The notes beneath the pieces were generated by a model, which was not told the DNA's origin, did no database searches, and was given only the letters and a program-made list of their open reading frames with translations. DNA of 35,498 nt. It comes from Helicobacter sp. Its GTDB lineage: Bacteria; Campylobacterota; Campylobacteria; Campylobacterales; Helicobacteraceae. Of this stretch, positions 7,059-14,861 are shown in pieces (position 1 is the stretch's first letter; each line of letters opens with the position of its first letter). The DNA lies in NCBI GenBank assembly GCA_014799985.1, contig JAAVGZ010000070.1, positions 1 to 35,498 of the forward strand, in the 5' to 3' direction. The position numbers and the translations under genes are program-made.

Positions 7059-9167
7059 ATGGCAACAACACAAGTAATGGGGCTTGGAAGCGGCTTCCTC
7101 GACAACACGCTCTTTGACAACCTCAAAAAGGTGCAAGAAGAAACGATTATCGAGCCTCTCACCAAAAAAATGCAAACCAACCTCGACAAGCAAACGAGTC
7201 TCACCGAGATTATGACGCTTATTGAGCAGCTCAAGACAAATGTGAAAAAATTCACCGATGGTGATACCTATAACCAACGCAAGGCGACCACGACAGGCGA
7301 GGGAATCACCGCAACGATTAGCCCCGGTATCCCCGTGCAAGACATCACCGTTGAGGTGCATCAGCTCGCCAAAAACGACCTCACACAGCTTGGCAAAAAA
7401 TATGAGAGTCGCGATTCGACATTCTCGACAAGCAACACAAGTCTGAAGTTCAACCATAACGGCAAGGATTATCAGATTGACATCTTGGCAGGCGAGACAT
7501 TGGCTGATGTTGCCCAAAAAATCACAGACACAACGGACGGTGCTGTGATGGGGATTATCATGAAAACAGGGGGCAATGAACCCTATCAGCTCATGATTCA
7601 ATCCAAAGACACAGGCGAGGCGAATCGCATTTATTTTGGCAACACAGCAACAAGCGGACTCGTTGGCGGTGGCGCGCTCAATGGCAGCTTTGACCTCACC
7701 GTCAAAGACGCCAATGGGAACGATAAAACACTCAATATCAATATCAATACGACATCAAGCAGCACAACGCAAAACAACGCTGCGGCGATTGTGAAAGCTA
7801 TCGAAGACGCGATGAGCGCCGACCCCGACCTCAAGGGCTTGCTCGATGATGGTACATTCAATATTGGGCTTGTCAATGACGGCAAAGGCTTCATTATCAA
7901 CGATAGTCGCGGGCTTGACTTTGAGATTAGCAATGGCGCTGGCGATTTCAGCCGTTTTGGCATCACAGAGGGCGTCAAATCTGCTGGCACAGATGACTTC
8001 ACAGGCAGCACAACCGTCAAGGGCGGCGCTGTGGGCGGTTGGATTGCGGTTGGTAACATACGCCTCGACCTCTCGCTTATCACAAGCGCAAGCAACACAG
8101 CCGAGCAGAATCTCACCGCGCTTGTCGATGAGATTAACAACGCCGGTGGCAATGTCCAAGCGAAAGCTGTCGATGGCAGGCTCGTTCTGAACGATACAGC
8201 GGGCTATGGCAACGTGCAAATCATTCTTGACGCGGACAACACTGCGCAAGAGAATGCCGACATCGCGAGCAAACTCGGAATCACCGGTGGTTTCCACATG
8301 TCTACCGCAAGCTTTTTGGCAGATGCGGGCATTACCAATGTGCAACGCGCCCAAGACGCGAAGTTTAGCTGGAACGGAATCGAGATTTCACGCTCGACCA
8401 ACACCGTGGATGATGTCGTGAGCGGAATCAGCGTGGAGCTCACCAAAGAACACACTGGCACCGACCATTCCGTGATTCGTATCACACGCGATGATGATGA
8501 TATTTTCAAGGGCATTGATGAGTTCGTCAAAACCTATAATGAGCTGATTAGCAAGATTGAAGAAGAGACCCGCTATGACGAAAAAACCAAAATTGCAGGG
8601 AACTTGAACGGCGAAAGCGCGATTACAGGCATTCGCTCGACTCTCAAAAACATTCTGAACTTCACAGCCGGTACGGGCTTGAGCGTGAGCATTTCGAGCT
8701 ATGGCTTTAGCTTCGATGATGAGGGGCGACTCAAGATTGACGAGAAAACCTTGAAGGACAAATTCAAAGAAGATCCCGAGCTTGCCATTGCGTTTTTCAA
8801 GGGCGGTGAGTTCACAGTGGGCGGCTTCGAGATTGCCAAACGCGATGTGAATGGCGAAGTGATTGAAGGCGAGTTTGAGCGCATTGGCGGCACAAAAACC
8901 ACCATTGACGGGCTCTTTACGCAATTCTCTGACGCGATTGAAAAAATGATTACGGGTTCTAACTCAACGCTCAAATCGTTCGAGCAAAGCCTGAAAGACG
9001 ACTATGACCGCGTCAAGACAGACAAGGAAAACCAACAATCACGTCTCGATGAGCGTATGGAAGCAACACGAGCGCGCATGAACGCGTATGATGCGATGAT
9101 TAGCAAGATGACGCAAGCGCAGCAGACATTGCAGCAGATGATTAACGCATCATCAGGAAATAGCTAA
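7059..9167 (+). CDS. fliD: Flagellar filament cap protein FliD (HAP2)
   Basis: Forms the cap that folds flagellin at the filament tip. The 702 residues begin with the typical N-terminus (GLGSGFLDNTLFDNLKK) and end in a coiled-coil region with DYDRVKTDKENQQSRLDER, which matches the terminal interaction helices of FliD. The middle is a large, variable surface region. The length is close to that of H. pylori FliD (about 685). AAGGAG lies seven bases before ATG. No signal peptide, as expected for a substrate of the flagellar export apparatus. Confidence 0.95.
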   Translation: MATTQVMGLGSGFLDNTLFDNLKKVQEETIIEPLTKKMQTNLDKQTSLTEIMTLIEQLKTNVKKFTDGDTYNQRKATTTGEGITATISPGIPVQDITVEVHQLAKNDLTQLGKKYESRDSTFSTSNTSLKFNHNGKDYQIDILAGETLADVAQKITDTTDGAVMGIIMKTGGNEPYQLMIQSKDTGEANRIYFGNTATSGLVGGGALNGSFDLTVKDANGNDKTLNININTTSSSTTQNNAAAIVKAIEDAMSADPDLKGLLDDGTFNIGLVNDGKGFIINDSRGLDFEISNGAGDFSRFGITEGVKSAGTDDFTGSTTVKGGAVGGWIAVGNIRLDLSLITSASNTAEQNLTALVDEINNAGGNVQAKAVDGRLVLNDTAGYGNVQIILDADNTAQENADIASKLGITGGFHMSTASFLADAGITNVQRAQDAKFSWNGIEISRSTNTVDDVVSGISVELTKEHTGTDHSVIRITRDDDDIFKGIDEFVKTYNELISKIEEETRYDEKTKIAGNLNGESAITGIRSTLKNILNFTAGTGLSVSISSYGFSFDDEGRLKIDEKTLKDKFKEDPELAIAFFKGGEFTVGGFEIAKRDVNGEVIEGEFERIGGTKTTIDGLFTQFSDAIEKMITGSNSTLKSFEQSLKDDYDRVKTDKENQQSRLDERMEATRARMNAYDAMISKMTQAQQTLQQMINASSGNS

Positions 9168-9206
9168 CAATAGCTAAAAATAAAATAATGACACAAGGAG
9201 TGGACA

Positions 9207-9599
9207 ATGCTTAAAGGAAAAAATGCTTATGGTTCGTATGCACAGAGTGCTGTTTCGGTCGAATCTCCTGCCAAATTAGTCGAAATGCTCTATGAGGGGA
9301 TTTTGCGCTTTGCCGTTTCGGCAAAGCAGGGCATTGAAGAAGAGGATATTGAGAAAAAAATCCACTTCATCAATCGTATCACCGATATTTTTGCCGAGTT
9401 GATTAGCTCGCTTGATTATGAGAGAGGAGGGCAGGTCGCCCACTATCTCACAGGGCTCTATACCCACCAAATCAAGCTGCTCACACAAGCAAACATCGAA
9501 AACGATACGGCGAAAATCGACATTGTCATGCGCGTTGTGCGCGGGCTTTTGGAAGCATGGAGAGAGGTGCATCCTGATGAATTGGGCAACGCAGTTTAA
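9207..9599 (+). CDS. fliS: Flagellin chaperone FliS
   Basis: A small, mostly helical protein (130 residues) that binds the flagellin C-terminus in the cytoplasm before export. Family features are the N-terminal YGSYAQSAVSVESPAKLVEMLYEGILRF-like helix (positions about 6-33), SLDYERGG (about 69-76) and LYTH. AAGGAG precedes ATG 9207. The short spacer after fliD (9168-9206) holds only this ribosome site and the A-rich direct repeat AATAGCTAA. The end overlaps the next gene by 23 bases. Confidence 0.94.
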   Translation: MLKGKNAYGSYAQSAVSVESPAKLVEMLYEGILRFAVSAKQGIEEEDIEKKIHFINRITDIFAELISSLDYERGGQVAHYLTGLYTHQIKLLTQANIENDTAKIDIVMRVVRGLLEAWREVHPDELGNAV

Positions 9600-9828
9600 G
9601 GTTGCCATTGCGAGCAGAGATGCCGAGAAAGCGTTGCAGGCTTTCGAGGCGCTCCCGCCGTTGGAACAACTCAGCAAAGAAGAAGCACAAGAGTTGTATG
9701 ATTATTTGGAACAAAGTGTTGCTATCGTCGACGAAGCGCGCAAGCATGGAAATGATGAGATTGGGAGAATGAAAAAAGTCCGACAATTTCTCAAAACAAA
9801 TCCCTATGGCGGTGGCAACCCTATATAA
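9577..9828 (+). CDS. Small helical protein, possible FliT-like flagellar chaperone
   Basis: Most likely start is ATG 9577, giving 83 residues; the frame is open further upstream, but only inside fliS. AGAGAGG lies 9-15 bases upstream. The protein is acidic and helical, with an ALPPLEQLSKEEAQELYDYLEQS stretch (about 25-47), and ends in NPYGGGNPI. FliT chaperones are small helical proteins encoded after fliS, so this is the natural candidate. I cannot identify a diagnostic FliT motif; the call is from position, size and operon membership. Confidence 0.6.
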   Translation: MNWATQFKVAIASRDAEKALQAFEALPPLEQLSKEEAQELYDYLEQSVAIVDEARKHGNDEIGRMKKVRQFLKTNPYGGGNPI

Positions 9829-9846
9829 TCATCACAAAGGCAGAGT

Positions 9847-10740
9847 TTGAATCAATTCCAACCCCTCACCCTTGCAGATAGGGGGCTCATCGAATCCTAT
9901 CTGCGAGAATACCCACCAGAAGTGTCCGATTTGTCTTTCACCAACCTTTTCTTGTGGCATTTTTCGCGCAAGATTCAATTCTGTGAAATCGCGGGCACGC
10001 TTTGTATTGAAACAACATATCCCGACCAAGCCCCATTTCTCTTTTTCCCTGTTGGTGGTGGCGATAAATCGCGGGCAATCGAAAGCCTGATTGCGCATTA
10101 TCGAGCGCAAAATATCCCCTTTTGTATACATTCTCTTTCGGAAAAAGACAAAGCCGAGCTCGAAGCGCTCATGCCCGAACGATTTGTCTTTGAACACAAC
10201 CGCGACCGCTCGGATTATATCTACGAAACCAACAGCCTCATCGAGCTCAAAGGGCGAAAGTTTCACAAGAAAAAAAACCACACCAACCAATTCTATGAGA
10301 ACTACCCCAATCATAGCTATGAGACGCTTAATGAAGGCAACCAGCAGGAATTGCTCGCCACGTGGAATGCTTGGTTTGCGCAAAGCGAGCCCACGCCAAG
10401 CCTCACCAACGAACACATCGGAATCTGCAACGCGATAACGCATTTTGCCGATTTGAGCTTCACATGCGGAATCGTGCGCGTTGATGGCGCGATTGTCGCC
10501 TTTAGCTTGGGTGAGGAGCTCAACAAAGAAACCGCCGTGATTCACATCGAAAAAGCAAATATTCGCTATCATGGCGCGTATCAAGTCATCAATCAACTTT
10601 TTCTAAAACATGAATGGAGCAGCTATCGCTTTGTCAACCGCGAGGAAGATTTGGGGATTGAAGGCTTGCGCAAGGCGAAGTTGAGCTACCAGCCATGTTG
10701 CATTTTGGACAAATACGAGGCGAGATTGAAGGAGGGGTGA
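9847..10740 (+). CDS. DUF2156 / phosphatidylglycerol lysyltransferase-like protein
   Basis: A 297-residue soluble protein resembling the DUF2156 family, a double-GNAT fold related to the catalytic part of MprF lysyltransferases and FemX-type enzymes. Visible features are LTLADRGLIESYL at the N-terminus, DYIYETNSLIELKGRKFHKKKNH (about 117-139) and FVNREEDLGIEGLRKAKLSYQP (about 261-282), which is a family hallmark. No membrane flippase domain is attached. The start is TTG 9847, supported by AAAGG six bases upstream. It abuts the following regulator gene directly. Substrate unknown; acyl or aminoacyl transfer is inferred from the family. Confidence 0.78.
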   Translation: MNQFQPLTLADRGLIESYLREYPPEVSDLSFTNLFLWHFSRKIQFCEIAGTLCIETTYPDQAPFLFFPVGGGDKSRAIESLIAHYRAQNIPFCIHSLSEKDKAELEALMPERFVFEHNRDRSDYIYETNSLIELKGRKFHKKKNHTNQFYENYPNHSYETLNEGNQQELLATWNAWFAQSEPTPSLTNEHIGICNAITHFADLSFTCGIVRVDGAIVAFSLGEELNKETAVIHIEKANIRYHGAYQVINQLFLKHEWSSYRFVNREEDLGIEGLRKAKLSYQPCCILDKYEARLKEG

Positions 10741-11262
10741 ATGGATAATGCAAAATTTGCGCGATTGGGGCGCATTTTGGAGTTGTTGCACAAAGGCGAG
10801 ACTCTGTCGATTAGAGACTTGAGCGAGGAATTTGGCGTTAGCGAGCGCACATTGCAGCGCGACATCTACCAACGTTTGGGCGATAGGGTGATTAAGGTCA
10901 ATGGCACTTTTCAGCTTGCCCAAAAAGCAAAACACCAAAGCCGCGATGCGATGATTATGCAGGTTGTGCGCGAAGTCTGCCAAGAAATGGGCGAGGAGTT
11001 TGTCTCGCGAATCGATGAGATTTTTGCGCTTGCGCAAAAAGCGCCCAAACAGCAACCAAGCGCGCCCCGCGTTCCCGATTCTGCCCCCATGCTCAAAATC
11101 AGCTATTGCCTTCCTGATAATACTACACACAAAATACGTCTTGTGCCACAAAGCATTCTTTTTTATGACAATCAATATTGGCTACAAGGCATCAGCGACC
11201 AGGGCGCCGAGAAGATTCCGCTTGTGGCAATTTCTAAGATGAAGCCCATTAAAATCAAATAA
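10741..11262 (+). CDS. Small HTH regulator with reduced WYL-like domain
   Basis: A 173-residue DNA-binding protein. Residues about 6-45 form a helix-turn-helix like that of DeoR/YafY-type regulators (LSIRDLSEEFGVSERTLQRDI). The C-terminal part (about 132-170) reads RLVPQSILFYDNQYWLQGIS followed by KIPLVAISKM. That resembles the core strands of a WYL ligand-sensing domain, with YWL in place of WYL. Usual WYL regulators have about 300 residues, so this is a compact version. ATG follows the previous stop at once, with an AAGGAGGGG ribosome site. It sits immediately before the secretion-like cluster and could regulate it or the DUF2156 gene. Confidence 0.75.
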   Translation: MDNAKFARLGRILELLHKGETLSIRDLSEEFGVSERTLQRDIYQRLGDRVIKVNGTFQLAQKAKHQSRDAMIMQVVREVCQEMGEEFVSRIDEIFALAQKAPKQQPSAPRVPDSAPMLKISYCLPDNTTHKIRLVPQSILFYDNQYWLQGISDQGAEKIPLVAISKMKPIKIK

Positions 11263-11268
11263 TCATTT

Positions 11269-11322
11269 GCCTAATTCTTTTTCATCGTAGCCCTTTTGTT
11301 ATAAGATATTAGGCGAAAGGGC
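11269..11322 (+). promoter_or_regulatory. Candidate pseudoknot or operator before the secretion-like cluster
   Basis: Two interleaved inverted repeats: GCCTAAT (11269-11275) with ATTAGGC (11308-11314), and GCCCTTT (11290-11296) with AAAGGGC (11316-11322). The order of arms gives an H-type pseudoknot. The second 3' arm contains the AAAGGG ribosome site of the gene at 11327. A TATAAG box at 11301-11306 inside the region might instead be a promoter -10, which would start RNA after most of the arms. Confidence 0.4.
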
Positions 11323-11326
11323 GAAA

Positions 11327-12502
11327 ATGAGATACAGAACTCCTATTTTTTATGAAACGCGTCAAAAAAAGTTTTTGGACGCGAACGCTAAAGAGATTCG
11401 TAAAATCAAACTTTTTGTGCCCATTATCGCCATTATGCCCGCCGATTCTTTTTATGTCGCGCACTTAAATGAAGCGCAAAATGACGTAGAATCGTTTGCC
11501 CATGCCCTGTTGCAGCTCAACCTCGATGGCAGCGAGGAATATTTTTTTGCGCGCCCGAGCCCAAAGGTGGGCTATGTCTATCCGCAATCTCTGCTATGCC
11601 AAGCGATTACAGAGCTCCAAAGGCACTCGTTTGCTGCGTTGGCTGCTGCCCCATGTGTCGCGATTCTGCCCGCGCTTGTGCCGAGCAATGCGCCAACGCT
11701 TGTCGTTTGGGCAGGAGCGGATTGTTTTGTTGCTGTGGTTTTTGAGCGCGCCGTGCATTTTTTTCAGACATTCAAGCCCGAAGATTCGATTGCCATAATC
11801 CTAACAAATCTCATTCCCGTGCTGAATTTTCACCAACTCTTTCCGCAAAATGTTTTTAGCACGATTCAAAACGATGCTATCGCCGATTTTTGCGCCACAA
11901 GCGGAATCGAACTCACGATAATTGACGATTGTTTTTGTAGCGAAAAAACGATGGAGTTTGTGCAACAAAATCCGCAGATATGTTGGGCTGAAGATTCCAA
12001 GATTGAATGCGCAACTTTTGGCAAACTCATGTTTTTTGTGCTTTTTGTCTGTTTTGCCGTTTTGGCTATGCCATTGTGGGAATATTGGGACGCACACCAA
12101 CATTATCATGCGCAAGAACCCCAAGAAATGGGCGAAAAAAGCGGGGTCGATGTCGATAGATTCTATATCCAAAGTCTCCTCGCAGATTCTGATTTTCCGT
12201 TGGAATCTCTCGGGGATTCTCTGTGGTATAAATTATATGAAATGAATCATTTTGAAATGCAATATTTGAGCCAAATGTTGCTAGAATTTACGCACCCCGA
12301 CATCTTGCAGGGCGTGGATATTCAAAGGGTAAAAATGGATTATGATTCCAAGATTCTCCAACTCGAATTGAGCGCCGTTGATTATGGCATGCTCGTTGCG
12401 GCATTGGAGCGATTGAAACAAATCCACTCCAAGCCCATCTCTGTTTATCACACGCAAAATGTGAATGGACATTATGTCGTGCAGATTGGAATCTCGCTAT
12501 GA
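11327..12502 (+). CDS. PilM/PilN- or GspL/MshI-like inner-membrane assembly protein
   Basis: The 391-residue protein has a large cytoplasmic N-terminal part (1-230), one membrane helix (about 231-250, rich in Phe/Val/Leu) and a periplasmic part. The periplasmic part ends in VKMDYDSKILQLELSAVDYG and a beta-alpha-beta pattern, resembling the ferredoxin-like domain of PilN or GspL. This matches the architecture of GspL or MshI, which link the cytoplasmic ATPase to the periplasmic alignment complex. No clear ATP-binding motifs of PilM are visible. It is first in a five-gene overlapping cluster with a secretin, ATPase and platform protein. The AAAGGG ribosome site may be masked by upstream pairing. 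Confidence 0.7.
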   Translation: MRYRTPIFYETRQKKFLDANAKEIRKIKLFVPIIAIMPADSFYVAHLNEAQNDVESFAHALLQLNLDGSEEYFFARPSPKVGYVYPQSLLCQAITELQRHSFAALAAAPCVAILPALVPSNAPTLVVWAGADCFVAVVFERAVHFFQTFKPEDSIAIILTNLIPVLNFHQLFPQNVFSTIQNDAIADFCATSGIELTIIDDCFCSEKTMEFVQQNPQICWAEDSKIECATFGKLMFFVLFVCFAVLAMPLWEYWDAHQHYHAQEPQEMGEKSGVDVDRFYIQSLLADSDFPLESLGDSLWYKLYEMNHFEMQYLSQMLLEFTHPDILQGVDIQRVKMDYDSKILQLELSAVDYGMLVAALERLKQIHSKPISVYHTQNVNGHYVVQIGISL

Positions 12503-13371
12503 AATTTTTGCATTTTATCTTTGGAATCATACAGAAAATCGAGAGATATTTGGTCGCAAAAAGCGCGAGCGAACGAGCGGTTATTTTTGTTTTGTCTGGG
12601 TTGTGCGCCGGTGTTTTGTTGTGGAGATTTATTGTCCCAACAATAGAAGAATACACGCGAGAATTATATCGATTGAGCGATTTGCGCAGGGCAGATTGGC
12701 AAAACGAGAGAGAGCAAGAAACGCATTTGCAACATTTCAAAAACAAACAAATTGCGCTGGAAATATTGGCGGAACAAATCCAAGAACGTTATGTTGAAAT
12801 CGAGCAAACACATCAAGTATGGCAGGATATTTTGGGCGAAATTTCCAAGATTATTGTGGATACAGATAGGATTCCTGACGAGATTCGAGCGACAAACAAT
12901 GGAAAGAGCTTGATTCTAAAAGGGAACGCAGAATGGCTGCCCCTGCTCGAGCTCATCAATTTGCTAGAACGCAACATCGTGTTTTTGCAAGTCGATTCGA
13001 TTGTATATACACAGAATCTCGAGGAATGGAACTATGAATTGACGATGAGCAACCCTATCAAAACATTTGAGACAATCGAGCAAAACGAAGAGGCGATTCT
13101 AAGATTTTTAAACAGCTCATCGCATGCGCGCGCGCCCGTGCCAAAGATTGCGATTCCAAAAACATCGCCCACCATAATGCAAACGGCAGAAAGCCCCTCT
13201 ATCGTTGTGCAGGCTTTTATGTCAAACCATGCAAAAATTAATGGAGAATGGTTTGCCATTGGCGAAATCAAAAATGGGATTCGATTGATTGGAATCGAAG
13301 AATGCGGCGTTGTGCTCGAAAAGGCGCAACAAAGAGTGTGCATTCATATTGATGTTTCAAGGAAAAAGTGA
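12499..13371 (+). CDS. PilO/GspM-like protein with C-terminal PilP/GspC-like domain
   Basis: A 290-residue bitopic protein: short cytoplasmic start, membrane helix at about 26-47, coiled coil (50-115), then a PilO-like ferredoxin fold with LILKGNAEWLPLLELINLLER (about 136-156). After a Pro/Ser linker (about 205-230), the tail VNGEW-type segment KINGEWFAIGEIKNGIRLIG and GVVLEKAQQ resembles the small beta domain of PilP, GspC or MshK that contacts the secretin. This suggests that two normally separate proteins are joined. It overlaps both neighbours by one to four bases. The family assignment is from topology, order and local motifs. Confidence 0.65.
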   Translation: MKFLHFIFGIIQKIERYLVAKSASERAVIFVLSGLCAGVLLWRFIVPTIEEYTRELYRLSDLRRADWQNEREQETHLQHFKNKQIALEILAEQIQERYVEIEQTHQVWQDILGEISKIIVDTDRIPDEIRATNNGKSLILKGNAEWLPLLELINLLERNIVFLQVDSIVYTQNLEEWNYELTMSNPIKTFETIEQNEEAILRFLNSSSHARAPVPKIAIPKTSPTIMQTAESPSIVVQAFMSNHAKINGEWFAIGEIKNGIRLIGIEECGVVLEKAQQRVCIHIDVSRKK

Positions 13372-14861
13372 TGTATAAATGGTTTCTAGGATTCTTGTTG
13401 GCAGGCGCAATGGCATGTCCGATTAGTATCGTGAGTAATGGCGAAGTTTCTTTGGAAGAGCTCCTTGTCAAATTGAGCCTTGAATGCAAGATGAATATTG
13501 TCATCAAGGATTCGTATTCGACACAACGAGTCAAGGAAATCTTTCCGATTCTACATCTTTCGCAAATGCCCATTCACGATAGTATGGAAGTTTTGCTCCA
13601 TGAAAATGGGTTGTTTTATGAAATCGAAGATTCCGTGTTGCGGATTTTTGGAACAAAAACGCAGGTTTTTCAAATCCATTATGTTGCAACAGAACGTAGC
13701 GGTATGAGCAGTACAGAAGTATCGATTAGCCGCAACGATGGCGGCATGGGCTATCGTGCAAATAGTGGGAGCGAGCATGATATTTTTGAAAAGAGCGGCG
13801 GAAGTCGTTCGGGTGTCAATATCACGACAGAAGATAAGCTCAATTTTTGGAGCACCATTGCGACAGAATTGCATCATATTCTCTATCGTCCCGGTGAAAT
13901 GTCGCCAGAGCACACTACCCCGCCAGATGTGAATAGTACAACCGCAAAAACATCGAATATTATCATCAACAAAGCCGCAGGGCTCATCACGGTTACGGGG
14001 ACAAAGTCGCAGCTTGAACGTGTCGCAAATTATTTGGAGATTTTGCAAAATTCTTTGACGCGGCAAGTTATGATTGACCTTTCGATTCTGACAATCACGC
14101 ACAATAATGCGCACACGACAGGAATCGACTGGAATCAACTCTACTCGCTCCAAAATTTTAGCACGATTCCGCAAACAGATAGCGCCCAAAATGGCTTTAT
14201 GCAGCTAAGCAATGGAGAGTTTAGCTATTCTCTCAATCTTTTTCCGCAGAGCATTACATTAAATAGAATCGTGGAGTTTCTAAGTCAATATGGCGAAGTC
14301 AGCACATTGTCAAACCCCAAATTGCTCACACTCAACAATCAGCCCGCGATGATAAGTGTGGGCGATGTGATTCGCTACCGCAAGAGCACGGTATTTCAAA
14401 GTAGCGCAAATACGACAACAAATACAAATACGGACACAGAATATCCCTCTGTCTTTGCGGGCGTTTTGCTCGATATTACGCCTTCTATCTTTGAAAATAA
14501 CCTCATGCTAAAAATCAATCCTTCGATTACGAGTCTCAAGGGGCGCGAGGTTCAAAATGCGGCGCAGGCGCTCGATTCGCCACCCAATCTAAGTGCAAAT
14601 CAGCTTTCGTCTATCGTCTATGTGAGCAATGGCAAGAAGATTGTGATTGGGGGATTGATTCGCAAAAGTTCCAATATGGAATATTCAGGCATTCCTATTC
14701 TTATGGATATTCCGTTGTTGCGCTATCTTTTTTCGTATAAACAAGAGATTCAAAACACGGTGGAAATGGTGATTGTCATCACGCCATATATTGTCGATAT
14801 TGCAAATATGGATTCTGCCGAAAATCAAGATTTTGTGGAGGACGTCAATGAAACAAATTGA
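13371..14861 (+). CDS. MshL-type secretin (outer-membrane channel)
   Basis: The 496-residue protein forms the outer-membrane ring of MSHA-type pilus, type II secretion or DNA-uptake machines. It shows a signal peptide (1-16; a Cys follows AMA, so lipidation is possible but the box is poor). N-domain repeats follow, then a Ser/Gly-rich stretch followed by DKLNFWSTIATELHHIL, typical of the Secretin_N_2 region of MshL. The beta-domain (about 225-475) has VSTLSNPKLLTLNNQPA, the gate VGDVIRYR and the C-terminal IGGLIRKSS...GIPILMDIPLLRYLF and ITPYIV signatures. ATG 13371 is preferred over GTG 13368 and overlaps the previous stop. A C. jejuni counterpart in transformation would be CtsD. Confidence 0.92.
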   Translation: MYKWFLGFLLAGAMACPISIVSNGEVSLEELLVKLSLECKMNIVIKDSYSTQRVKEIFPILHLSQMPIHDSMEVLLHENGLFYEIEDSVLRIFGTKTQVFQIHYVATERSGMSSTEVSISRNDGGMGYRANSGSEHDIFEKSGGSRSGVNITTEDKLNFWSTIATELHHILYRPGEMSPEHTTPPDVNSTTAKTSNIIINKAAGLITVTGTKSQLERVANYLEILQNSLTRQVMIDLSILTITHNNAHTTGIDWNQLYSLQNFSTIPQTDSAQNGFMQLSNGEFSYSLNLFPQSITLNRIVEFLSQYGEVSTLSNPKLLTLNNQPAMISVGDVIRYRKSTVFQSSANTTTNTNTDTEYPSVFAGVLLDITPSIFENNLMLKINPSITSLKGREVQNAAQALDSPPNLSANQLSSIVYVSNGKKIVIGGLIRKSSNMEYSGIPILMDIPLLRYLFSYKQEIQNTVEMVIVITPYIVDIANMDSAENQDFVEDVNETN

